Source: CAVPNY01 sp963706905
GTDB lineage: Bacteria; Chloroflexota; Anaerolineae; Anaerolineales; UBA4823
NCBI GenBank assembly: GCA_963706905.1
Contig: CAVPNY010000023.1
Span: forward strand, 124,001 to 188,000
Direction of reading: 5' to 3'
DNA: 64,000 bases
Part shown: positions 55,344 to 63,538 of the stretch, in pieces
Layout of the letters: every line of letters starts with the position of its first letter
Numbering within the stretch: position 1 is the first letter of the stretch
Made by a program: the position numbers and the translations under genes
Notes under the pieces: generated by a model
Told to the model about the DNA's origin: nothing
The model's input: only the letters and a program-made list of their open reading frames with translations
Database searches by the model: none

Positions 55344-56354
55344 ATGTCGAGAACTTACCTGACCTGTACCTTTGCCTTCATCCTGACCGCCCTATTGACC
55401 GCCTGCAGCCCTGCTTCTCCAGTCTTAACCCCTGTTGTCGGAACAGCTATTGCTGGCACAGCCGAACCATTCCTCCTCACCGAGCTACCGCCCGATTACA
55501 CTCAGCAGCCCACACCTATCCCCTCCACGCCGACTTCCATCCCGACCTTATCCGCGGGATTAAGTCCAACAGAGCTGAAATATCGCCTCCTGGCTGAATT
55601 CCCTGACTTCTTCTTCTGCGACCCGGATTATTACCCGGTGGCGCGGGCGGATGAGCTGGAGCTAGCCCTGGAGCGCTTCCCTGAGCTGCAGGCCAACCCG
55701 GAAGAGTTTGCCGCGATCCTGGAACACAACGGGCTGGCAGGCCTGGCCGAGTTTACGGATGCTCAGAAACTGCTGATCTACCAGGAGTACAAGAAATTAG
55801 CTGCCATCCCGCTCGAGCTCAATAAGGCGGGCTATTCCTTCCAGATCCAGGTTGCAAAAACCGAAGGCCACGGCGAACTGGTCAGCGGCAGCATCGACAG
55901 CCAGGGCAACATCACCATTCAGGAAAAGACGCCCACTATCGCCACCTGCCCGATCTGCCTGGCGGCTGGTACACTGATCGACACTCCATCCGGCCTGATT
56001 TCTGTTGAAAATTTGCGCGTGGGGAAGCTGGTGTGGACTGTGGACGCCGCCGGGAAGCGCGTGGCGCAGCCCCTGGTCCGTATCGGCAAGACGGTTCTAC
56101 CCGCCAGCCACCAGTTCGTTCACCTGGTGCTGGACGATGGTCGCCAATTGTGGGTATCGCCGGGACATCCGACAGTGGATGGCCGCCACGCTGGCCAGTT
56201 GCAAACTGGCGACCCGCTTGATGGCTCGGCGATCCACTCTGCAGAGCTGCTCCCCTATCTATCCGGCGCCACCTTCGATCTGCTGCCCGCCGGCGATACT
56301 GGCTTCTACTGGGCTAATGGCATCCTGTTCGCCAGTAGCCTGATTCAAGAATAA
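55344..56354 (+). CDS. Lipoprotein with C-terminal Hint (intein/Hedgehog-like) domain
   Basis: 336 residues. A lipobox signal (FILTALLTAC) and a Thr/Pro linker are followed by a conserved helical region (residues 72-195, with LAEFPDFFFCDPDYYPVAR). From C202/C205, CPICLAAGTLIDTPSG begins a Hint domain: the nucleophile-type Cys, the GTLIDTPSGLISVENLRVGKLV strand, a block-B-like region with SPGHPTVDGRH, and the Hint end ANGILFASSLIQ. The classic C-terminal His-Asn of inteins is missing and nothing follows the domain, so splicing is not possible. Self-cleavage or thioester formation remains conceivable. ATG 55344 has a weak GAGG upstream. Confidence 0.72.
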   Translation: MSRTYLTCTFAFILTALLTACSPASPVLTPVVGTAIAGTAEPFLLTELPPDYTQQPTPIPSTPTSIPTLSAGLSPTELKYRLLAEFPDFFFCDPDYYPVARADELELALERFPELQANPEEFAAILEHNGLAGLAEFTDAQKLLIYQEYKKLAAIPLELNKAGYSFQIQVAKTEGHGELVSGSIDSQGNITIQEKTPTIATCPICLAAGTLIDTPSGLISVENLRVGKLVWTVDAAGKRVAQPLVRIGKTVLPASHQFVHLVLDDGRQLWVSPGHPTVDGRHAGQLQTGDPLDGSAIHSAELLPYLSGATFDLLPAGDTGFYWANGILFASSLIQE

Positions 56355-56357
56355 TAC

Positions 56358-56394
56358 ACAAGAGGGGGCGGCGCTTCACGCCGCCCCCTCTTGT
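56358..56394. terminator. Bidirectional hairpin, 16-bp perfect stem
   Basis: A 16-base arm starting at ACAAGAGGGGGCG (56358-56373) has its full complement at 56379-56394 around a 5-base loop. It lies between the convergent Hint lipoprotein and the YgiT-type gene and should stop transcription from both sides. Confidence 0.75.
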
Positions 56395-56414
56395 GAGGAT
56401 GAGGATCTTATTGC

Positions 56415-56720
56415 TTATGGTTGTGGCCGATCCCCCCGCAGGGGACGCGGCTTGCGGCGCTGGCTGGGACGTGGCTTGCGCCCAGCAGCCGGGTTGAGCA
56501 GGGCATTCAGCCAGGTGATCGCCCGCGTGTCAAACTCCCTCCGCCCACATAGATCGCAGATCCAGGCCGGGAAATTCGGCACCGTCACCAGCTCTTCGTT
56601 CAGCCAGGTGAAATAGGTTACCGAGCGTAAGTGCATCACCCCAGCCGCACACTCGGGACACACTGCCAGGCTTTCTTTTTCTTCCGTCTCGTCTTTGTTC
56701 GTCTCATCCATGTTGGTCAC
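56415..56720 (-). CDS. YgiT-type zinc-finger protein
   Basis: 101 residues with two Cys pairs, CPECAAG and CDLCGRRE, typical of the MqsA/YgiT N-terminal zinc domain. An acidic N-terminus and a very basic C-terminal tail (KPRPSQRRKPRPLRG) flank it. The HTH domain of full MqsA is absent and no toxin gene is adjacent, so an antitoxin role is not supported. It lies on the same strand downstream of the signal peptidase gene. Confidence 0.78.
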   Translation of the reverse strand: MTNMDETNKDETEEKESLAVCPECAAGVMHLRSVTYFTWLNEELVTVPNFPAWICDLCGRREFDTRAITWLNALLNPAAGRKPRPSQRRKPRPLRGDRPQP

Positions 56721-56740
56721 TCAAAACTCACCGGCCCTGT

Positions 56741-57344
56741 CTAAGGGGCAGCGATAGCAGTGGAGGGGCCATCCAACATGCCCCAGCGAGTCGGAGGCCA
56801 GTAGACAAATTCCGCCTTCCCAACCACATAATCCAGAGGTACCGCCCCCCAGTTATGCGAGATCTGATGAGTTGTTGCGGTTATCGCCTAACACAAACAG
56901 CGATTCCGGCGGCACATCCCAGGTCAACTCGTAAGCCGGCGGCGCTGCAATATAGCTCTCGTCCAGCGGCTGACCATTCACTGACACCCGTCCATCCTTG
57001 ACTGACACCTTATCTCCCGGTAGCCCAATCACCCGCTTAATATATTCTTGCTCTGGATCGCGGGGGAAATGAAACACGATTACATCCCCGACCTGAGGAG
57101 AGCCCAGCATATAGGCCAGCTTGTTGACAATCACAAACTCGCCTGTCTCCAGCGTGGGCTGCATACTGGCCCCATCCACCCGGATGCGCGCCGAGACAGC
57201 ATTGATCACCGCGAACAGGATCACCGACAGGATCAACGTCTCAACAATATCTAATATGAAACGCAAGGCTCCAGTGCGTCGTTCGCGCGAGTCTGGCGGT
57301 TCAGTAATTAACTCGGTGTGAAATTGATTCAAATTTGGCTCCAT
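56741..57344 (-). CDS. lepB: Signal peptidase I (one-base insertion)
   Basis: About 200 residues after removing one extra base near 56861. A membrane anchor (ILSVILFAVINAV) precedes the catalytic Ser60 in GASMQPTL and Lys103 in YIKRVIGLPGD. The conserved GDNRNNSSD box is then interrupted; the missing end (SHNWGAVPLDYVVGKAEF) continues in the next frame to a stop at 56741. The enzyme removes signal peptides of secreted proteins. Confidence 0.87.
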
Positions 57345-57486
57345 CTTATTGGAGGATTATAAAACCCCTTAGACGTCGGAACAAGGGTCTAATTTCCTAC
57401 TCGATAACTCCAAATATCCTCCAACAGTCATTATATGTCCGCCGATCGGGCAGGTCAAGCAATCCGGGGCAAAACTAAGAAATCTC

Positions 57487-58878
57487 TTAGGTTCTTCTTA
57501 CCTCTCGCCGGCGCGGGCGCAATACCAGGCGCACCGGCGTACCCAGGTAGCCGTACACCTCCCGCAGGCGGTTCTCCAGATAGCGCAGATAGGTAAAATG
57601 CGCCAGGCTGGGGTCATTGACATGGATCAGGAATGTTGGCGGATCGCTGCGCACCTGGGTTCCGTAATACAGCTTTAACTGCCTGCCAGCGTGCGATGGA
57701 GCCGGGTGCTGATCCTGGGCATGTTGCAGGATCTGGTTGAGCTGCGAGGTGGGCATGCGTACCAATCGCTCCTCGTGCACCCGCAATGCCAGCGGCAACA
57801 CCTGGTCAACGCGCTGCCCAGTCTTAGCCGAGATGAACAGCACAGGCACATAGGGCAGAAAGTTTAATTCCTGGCGCAAATCCCGGGTAAAGTGATCCAT
57901 CGTGTGGGTATCTTTCTCGATCGCATCCCACTTGTTTACCAGCACCACCACGCTCTTCCAGGCATCCAGAATGAAGCCGGCGATGTGGGCATCCTGGGCG
58001 GTCAGGCCGGTGGTGGCGTCCACCATGAGTAGCACTACGCTGGCACGTTCGATAGCTCGCAGGGTGCGCAGCACGCTGTACTTTTCGACGCCTGGTTCGA
58101 TCTTCCCCCGACGGCGGATTCCAGCCGTATCGATCAGCGTCACAGGCACACTGGCGTACTCCAAGCGCGTGTCGATAGCATCTCGCGTCGTGCCCGGAAT
58201 GGGGCTGACGATGGCTCGCTCCTCGCCCAGCAGGCGGTTGAGCAAACTGGATTTGCCTACATTGGGTTTGCCCACGATGGCGATCTTGACTGAATCGTCC
58301 TCTTCTTCCGCCTCTTCCACCGCAAAAGCGGCTACCAGAGCATCCAGCATATCGCCTGTGCCAGTACCGTGCAGTGCCGAGATCGGGTAAGGCTCGCCCA
58401 TGCCCAACTCGTAGAACTGGTACACCAGGGCACGGCGGGATTCGCTATCGGCTTTATTGACCACCAGGATCACGGGTGGCCAGGGTTGGCCATTCTTCTC
58501 GCGCTGATTGCGCCGCAAGATTTGAGCCACCTCCAGGTCAGCAGGGGTGACTCCGCTCTCCGCATCGGCGACAAACAGCACTGCATCGGCTTCCTGAATG
58601 GCGATCTCTGCCTGGGTGCGAATCTGCTCAATGAATTCGGCCGAGCCGACTGACAGCGGTTGCTGGGCGCGGCCTTGTCCGGTCTGGGTCGGATCGATCC
58701 CACCTGTATCCACTACCGTGAACGGCTTACCAGTCCATTCCGCTTCGGCCATCAGTCGGTCACGCGTCGTCCCGGGAACTTCATCAACCACCGCCAGGCG
58801 CTCTTCCGCCAGGCGGTTAAACAATGTGCTCTTGCCAACATTAGGACGGCCCACCAGGGCCACAACGGGTTTCGGCAT
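57487..58878 (-). CDS. der: Ribosome-associated GTPase Der (EngA)
   Basis: 463 residues with two tandem G domains (VALVGRPNVGKSTLFNRL and IAIVGKPNVGKSSLLNRL), both with VDTGG/IDTAG and NKAD/NKWD motifs, and a C-terminal KH-like domain. Needed for 50S ribosome assembly. The length and motifs are normal. It is the last gene of the cdaA-cdaR-der group on the minus strand. Confidence 0.97.
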   Translation of the reverse strand: MPKPVVALVGRPNVGKSTLFNRLAEERLAVVDEVPGTTRDRLMAEAEWTGKPFTVVDTGGIDPTQTGQGRAQQPLSVGSAEFIEQIRTQAEIAIQEADAVLFVADAESGVTPADLEVAQILRRNQREKNGQPWPPVILVVNKADSESRRALVYQFYELGMGEPYPISALHGTGTGDMLDALVAAFAVEEAEEEDDSVKIAIVGKPNVGKSSLLNRLLGEERAIVSPIPGTTRDAIDTRLEYASVPVTLIDTAGIRRRGKIEPGVEKYSVLRTLRAIERASVVLLMVDATTGLTAQDAHIAGFILDAWKSVVVLVNKWDAIEKDTHTMDHFTRDLRQELNFLPYVPVLFISAKTGQRVDQVLPLALRVHEERLVRMPTSQLNQILQHAQDQHPAPSHAGRQLKLYYGTQVRSDPPTFLIHVNDPSLAHFTYLRYLENRLREVYGYLGTPVRLVLRPRRREVRRT

Positions 58879-58900
58879 AAGATTTATTTCTCGGATTTTT

Positions 58901-60190
58901 TTAGGGCTGCGGAGTTGTTGGGGGGATAGGGGTGAAAACGCTGGTTGGGGTGGCTGTGGGAGCGATGATCACCATCACCTCGATCGTACCAGGCAATATT
59001 GCATCAGCCTGCAAGCGGGCAGGCAACAGGTCGACGCGCGGCTCAAGCTGGTAAGTGCCCAATTCCAGGTCGGTCAGGTCAATGATTACCCGGAGATCGG
59101 AAGGCTCAAGGCTGTCCAGCACCGTTACCGGCCCAGAGAGGATCACTTTGACCGTCTCCGGTGAGAGGACAGCAGCCTGGGTGGGAAGCAGGCCGATAGG
59201 TGTGACCGGTAAATCCATGGTCAGGCTGCCCTCAATGGCGGCAATGCTGACCTGTACCAGTACCGTCTCATCGCCGACCACCGAAATCCCTTCGGGCAGC
59301 TGCAGCGCCGCAAAGGTATCCACATCATCTTCGGCTCCTGTCAGGTCTACTGGATTCGTCTCAACGAAACCAGGTAAATCGTTGACCAGTTGCGGGTCAG
59401 AAGCAAACACAACCACATTCAAAGGCGAGACAGTGATGTTCGTTAGTTTGTAACCGTTGGCAGGCTGGCCAGTTGTGAGCACCTTGACGATCACATTGCG
59501 ATAACCACCTTGCAAGTAGACTGGCTGGGTTACGCTGATCGTCTTAGGATTGACCAGCACCCCCTCAACCGGGTCACTATTGGCGTCTAAGGCCAGGACA
59601 GGGATCTCGACATCGATCGTTTCATCCGCTTCCGAGATATCCAGGGCTACTTGAGTGCTGGTTACCTGATCAACCACCGAAGCCGCACCCGAAACTGTCA
59701 CAGAGGTCGGTGTATAGCTTGGGGTGCCCTTCTGGTAACCTATCGCCGGGTCGCCGCTGATCACTAGATCGACCGGGAAGTTACGCGTGATTAACGGCTC
59801 CAGAGTCAAAGTAACAAATTGTGGGGTGATCTGATTGATCCGCACTGGCCCATAGGTCTCGCTGGCCTGAGCATTGACTTCCAGCTCAAAACTACCCGCC
59901 TCCAGCCCTGATACGTCCACCCAGGCAGTTATTGAGCCATCCACACTATCCAGGCTATTCATGACCGAGGTAGGTGCGCTCAGGCTTACCCGCACCTGCG
60001 CAGGAGGATTGTCAACTACCAGCATATTGGGATCAAGGCCAAAGATTTCCAGCGGCACCGAGCGGGTACTCTCAATATTCGGATTAGCGGCCGTCTCAGC
60101 TGAGAACCACACCACCACCGCCAGCGCAAATGCCAGTAACAGCGCACCCAGGTTGGTGAATAGCCAGCGCAATGGTGAGGCCACGTTCAT
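58901..60190 (-). CDS. YbbR-domain protein (CdaR-like)
   Basis: 429 residues: one N-terminal membrane helix (LGALLLAFALAVVVWF) and about four tandem YbbR domains with beta-rich repeats (VPLEIFGLDPNMLVV, FPVDLVISGDPAIGY, VDLTGAEDDVDTFAA). CdaR regulates the diadenylate cyclase. Here its gene overlaps the cyclase by 4 bases, matching the standard cdaA-cdaR operon. Confidence 0.92.
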   Translation of the reverse strand: MNVASPLRWLFTNLGALLLAFALAVVVWFSAETAANPNIESTRSVPLEIFGLDPNMLVVDNPPAQVRVSLSAPTSVMNSLDSVDGSITAWVDVSGLEAGSFELEVNAQASETYGPVRINQITPQFVTLTLEPLITRNFPVDLVISGDPAIGYQKGTPSYTPTSVTVSGAASVVDQVTSTQVALDISEADETIDVEIPVLALDANSDPVEGVLVNPKTISVTQPVYLQGGYRNVIVKVLTTGQPANGYKLTNITVSPLNVVVFASDPQLVNDLPGFVETNPVDLTGAEDDVDTFAALQLPEGISVVGDETVLVQVSIAAIEGSLTMDLPVTPIGLLPTQAAVLSPETVKVILSGPVTVLDSLEPSDLRVIIDLTDLELGTYQLEPRVDLLPARLQADAILPGTIEVMVIIAPTATPTSVFTPIPPTTPQP

Positions 60191-61077
60191 CCATCCTCCC
60201 GGCGCTCCCGGGCTAGGCCGGGGAATAAGCGATCAAAAATGCCTCGCACCCCTTTGCGCGGCTGGTAGGGGCGGTACAGGGCGCGCAGGATATTCTCCAG
60301 GCGTTGCGAGTCCAGGCGACGGATCATACGCCCGGCATGCACCACCGAGATTGAGCCTGTTTCTTCAGAGACCACCACTGCGATAGCATCGCTGACCTCC
60401 GAGATACCCAGGGCTGCCCGGTGGCGCAGGCCCATCTGTCGGTCGGGGGTGCGTGAGAGCACACCGCTCGACGAAAGCGGTAAAACACAGGCTGCCGCTA
60501 CCATCCTGGCTCCAGAAATGATCACTGCTCCATCATGCAAGGGGGTATTGGGATAAAAAACCTGCAGGAGTAGCTCGGCCGTCAGGCGCGAATCGATGCG
60601 CACTCCAGTTTGGACGTATTGATCTAGATTGTCTAGCCGCTGCATGACCACCAGTGCCCCGTGCCGTCTGTCAGCCAGGCGCGCGGATGCGCTGACGATA
60701 GCGCTGATCGAGTCCTGGATCTCGGTCGTGGAAGTCGTCCGCCCACCATCCAGGATCGATCCAGCTCGCCCCAGGCGCTCCAGGGCGCGGCGAATTTCAG
60801 GGGCAAAGATCACAGGAATAGCCAGCAGCAAAGCTGGTAAGGTGGTGCGCACCAGCCAGGAGAAAGCTGGCAGTACTTCCAGGCTGGTCAGCAGGCCAAT
60901 CAGGGCAATCAGCAGGAACACGCCGCGCAACAACACCTGCGCCTGAGTATCACGCAGCCAGCGCAAAATGATGAAGAAGATCGCCGTGACCAGCAGCAGA
61001 TCCAGCACGCCCAGCCAGTCTAGGCGTTCGAAAGTGAATACCAGGTTATTGATCAGGTCATTGATAATATCGGACAC
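60187..61077 (-). CDS. cdaA: Diadenylate cyclase CdaA
   Basis: 296 residues: three N-terminal membrane helices (LLLVTAIFFIILRWL, VFLLIALIGLLTSL, LLLAIPVIFA) and a DAC domain with the DGA motif in LHDGAVIISG and the RHR motif in LRHRAALGISE. It makes cyclic di-AMP from ATP. A basic C-terminal tail follows. The overlap with the YbbR gene implies coupled translation. Confidence 0.95.
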   Translation of the reverse strand: MSDIINDLINNLVFTFERLDWLGVLDLLLVTAIFFIILRWLRDTQAQVLLRGVFLLIALIGLLTSLEVLPAFSWLVRTTLPALLLAIPVIFAPEIRRALERLGRAGSILDGGRTTSTTEIQDSISAIVSASARLADRRHGALVVMQRLDNLDQYVQTGVRIDSRLTAELLLQVFYPNTPLHDGAVIISGARMVAAACVLPLSSSGVLSRTPDRQMGLRHRAALGISEVSDAIAVVVSEETGSISVVHAGRMIRRLDSQRLENILRALYRPYQPRKGVRGIFDRLFPGLARERREDG

Positions 61078-61159
61078 AGATCAAGACTCCATCCCAATCA
61101 TAAACGCCAGCCCATGCCCCCCTGTTCCCACCCGACTATGCAATCGCTCCATCCAGCAG

Positions 61160-62293
61160 CTAAATCGGCCGCAAGACCCGATCCTTGCGCAATTGCTTGA
61201 ACAACATTACTGTGCCAGGCGGCATTGATTCTACAGCAGCTTCTTGCCAGGCGCGCACCCCCAAGTTTTGAGGAGCACGCAGCTCATATCCCAGAGCGTT
61301 CCAGACGCTCTCCTGGCGCGCCAGGTTTGGCGACAGGAACATCAGGATAACTTCACATTGCAGCTCATCGGACGCCCGCTCAATGGCTTCCACCAATACC
61401 TTCATTGGCTCGCTGAGAGCCAGACCTGGTTCCAGATAGATATCCGAGGTGCGCGCCACCAGGTTTTCAACCTGCCAGCCTGCCAGCCCAACCGGCTTGC
61501 CGTCCACACGCAGCAGTAAGAAAGCCTTCTCACCAAAGGCAGCCATAGCATCTGCACGCGTCATGCTGTGGCGGCCCTTGCTGAGGCGGGTAACCAGCTC
61601 AGCGATCTCCAAGGCCTGGCGCGGCCCGGCGCGCTCTACCACAGGCTGGTGGGCAGGTGCCGGCGTGCCGCGCTCCGGCTCAACACTGACGCCAGGGAAT
61701 ACCTTTTGCCAACCAGCCAGCACCTGTCGCCAGGTGTCTTCAAAAGAACCATCATTGCGGATAACGATGTGCGCCTGGGCAAGTTTGGCCTCCTGCGGCG
61801 ACTGGGCATGGATGCGTTGGCGAGCGCCTTCCAGGGTCATACTGCGTTTCTGCACCAGTCGCGCCGCCTGTACCTCAATCGGGACCGTCGTCACCCAAAT
61901 ACTGTCACAGGCGGTCTTGAGCGGCCCTTCCAAAAGCTTGATCGCTTCAATCACAATGACCTTCTGAGGGGCGCGGCGCACCAGCAAGTCGATCGCCTGT
62001 CTTACGAATGGGTGGATGATGGTTTCTAACTGCGCCAGGGCTGCCGCATCGGCGAACACCACCCGTCCCAGGCGGGAGCGGTCGATCTGCCCATCCTGCC
62101 CGAGAATCCACTGGCCAAAAGTATCGACAACTGGTTGGTAACCCGGGGCGCCTTGAGCCAGGGCGCGGTGGGCCAGCGCATCGGCGTCAATGCCATATGC
62201 ACCCAGGTGTTCCAACATCTTGCGCACGACGCTCTTCCCGGTGGCAATATTCCCCGTCAGTCCGAGAATCACTTTGCCCGGCCAGGCGCTCAT
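61160..62293 (-). CDS. coaE: Dephospho-CoA kinase fused to a GNAT-like domain
   Basis: 377 residues. Residues 1-200 are CoaE (Walker A GLTGNIATGKS, DADALAHRAL, the lid and VIVIEAIKLLEG), the last step of CoA synthesis. Residues 220-377 form an extra domain with GNAT-like strands (FGEKAFLLLRVDGKPVGLAGWQ), absent from standard CoaE (about 200 residues). ATG 62293 has GGAG at 10 bases; ATG 62314 near the promoter start is an alternative. Both domains are intact. Confidence 0.85.
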   Translation of the reverse strand: MSAWPGKVILGLTGNIATGKSVVRKMLEHLGAYGIDADALAHRALAQGAPGYQPVVDTFGQWILGQDGQIDRSRLGRVVFADAAALAQLETIIHPFVRQAIDLLVRRAPQKVIVIEAIKLLEGPLKTACDSIWVTTVPIEVQAARLVQKRSMTLEGARQRIHAQSPQEAKLAQAHIVIRNDGSFEDTWRQVLAGWQKVFPGVSVEPERGTPAPAHQPVVERAGPRQALEIAELVTRLSKGRHSMTRADAMAAFGEKAFLLLRVDGKPVGLAGWQVENLVARTSDIYLEPGLALSEPMKVLVEAIERASDELQCEVILMFLSPNLARQESVWNALGYELRAPQNLGVRAWQEAAVESMPPGTVMLFKQLRKDRVLRPI

Positions 62294-62332
62294 GGGTGTA
62301 TTCGCTCCATGCATGGTATTGATTACATCTAC

Positions 62333-62361
62333 ATTGTAGCCGGGGCTGAGAAGATTGTCAA
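62333..62361 (-). promoter_or_regulatory. Consensus promoter for coaE
   Basis: On the minus strand TTGACA (62361-62356), 17 bases, then TACAAT (62338-62333). Transcription should begin near 62326, about 30 bases before the chosen start. Confidence 0.82.
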
Positions 62362-62430
62362 AGGAGGAGGACAAGGAAAAAATGTCGTATAGGCCTTTGT
62401 GGCCGTCAGCGAAGGAAAAACACCTACATG

Positions 62431-62520
62431 GGTAAGACCACGGTCGGTTGCGGGATAACATGCCCGCAGGGGGCAAGACTACGGTCGGTTCGGGGGTAGC
62501 AAGCCCGCACGTGCCAGGCT
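62431..62520. repeat. Short tandem repeat, about 2.5 copies of a 40-41 bp unit
   Basis: GGTAAGACCACGGTCGGTT (62431 on) and GGGCAAGACTACGGTCGGTT (62471 on) begin two similar units, each ending in a GCCCGCA block. A partial third unit starts TGCCAGGCTACG. It lies between coaE and the ABC permease genes. The function is unclear; it may be a degenerate intergenic repeat. Confidence 0.6.
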
Positions 62521-62528
62521 ACGCTGGG

Positions 62529-63497
62529 TTAGCCGTTTCGTTTGCTGGACAGGCGCGGGTCCAGCGCGTCGCGCAGCCCATCGCCCAACAGGTTAAATGC
62601 CAGGACGGTGAGCATCAAGGCAAGCCCCGGGAAGATAACCAGGTGCGGCGCGTTAAAGATATTCTTGTATTCCTGTCCCACCATCAGGCCCCATTCTGGG
62701 TCAGGGGGTTGAGCTCCTAGCCCAAGGAAGGACAGGGCCGCTGCGTCCAAGATGGCCGTTGCAACTCCCAGGGTGCCGGCTACAATGATCGGGGTGAGAG
62801 AATTGGGCAGGATGCGGCGAAACATTAAATGGGCCTTACTGGCGCCCAGAGCCTGGGAGGCGGATACAAAATCCGTCTCGCGGATAACTAGCACGTTTGA
62901 GCGCACCACGCGAGCGTAGATTGGAATCGAAACGATGCCGATCGCTAGCAGCGCATTGATCAGGCCCGTCCCCAGGACAGTCACAATGGCGATCGCCAGC
63001 AACAGGCTGGGAAAAGCCAGCAATACATCCATCACGCGCATAATGCCGTTATCAGCCCAGCCCCCAAAAAATCCGGCCGAAACGCCCAACAAGGTACCGA
63101 TGATGATGGCAAAGGTGACCGTGGTAAAACCGATGATCAGGGAAAGGCGCGCCCCATACAACACCCGGCTGTAAACGTCGCGTACATTGCCATCGATGCC
63201 AAAGAAGTGCTGCGGTTTATCCTCGGGGCAGCCCAACAAGTGGATGCACGGACCTTCGCGCTTTTTGACATCCTCAACGCCGATCAGTGGTTTTTCTGGA
63301 TCATGGGTTCGCAGCAACGGCGCAAAGACTGCCACGAAGATCAACACTATCAGGATCGAAAATCCGACCATCGCCGAGCGGTTACGGCGCAAGGCGCGCA
63401 ATGTCTCGCGGGTCTTGCTGACCTGGATATTGATCGGCTCTCTTCCAAGCCCGGCATCTTCTAAAGAGGCAATTTTGGTATCTGAAGTTGCAGTCAT
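62529..63497 (-). CDS. Dipeptide/oligopeptide-type ABC permease (DppC/OppC-like)
   Basis: 322 residues. The OppC N-terminal domain (TLRALRRNRSAMVGFSILIVLIF) is followed by six membrane helices and the EAA loop (VSASQALGASKAHLMFRRILPN). FLGLGAQPPDPEWG is a family end motif. It pairs with the DppB-like permease upstream to import peptides, nickel or other solutes. Confidence 0.93.
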   Translation of the reverse strand: MTATSDTKIASLEDAGLGREPINIQVSKTRETLRALRRNRSAMVGFSILIVLIFVAVFAPLLRTHDPEKPLIGVEDVKKREGPCIHLLGCPEDKPQHFFGIDGNVRDVYSRVLYGARLSLIIGFTTVTFAIIIGTLLGVSAGFFGGWADNGIMRVMDVLLAFPSLLLAIAIVTVLGTGLINALLAIGIVSIPIYARVVRSNVLVIRETDFVSASQALGASKAHLMFRRILPNSLTPIIVAGTLGVATAILDAAALSFLGLGAQPPDPEWGLMVGQEYKNIFNAPHLVIFPGLALMLTVLAFNLLGDGLRDALDPRLSSKRNG

Positions 63498-63538
63498 GGG
63501 TGAAGGTCGGGATTTCTCAGTCTAGTTTAGTATGCTGT

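Noticed and set aside
56415..56720. MqsA antitoxin of an MqsRA system
   Set aside because: The C-terminal HTH is missing and no MqsR-like toxin is adjacent.
377..57344. Programmed ribosomal frameshifting as explanation of the indels
   Set aside because: Twelve unrelated genes with shifts in both directions and without a common slippery site argue against it.
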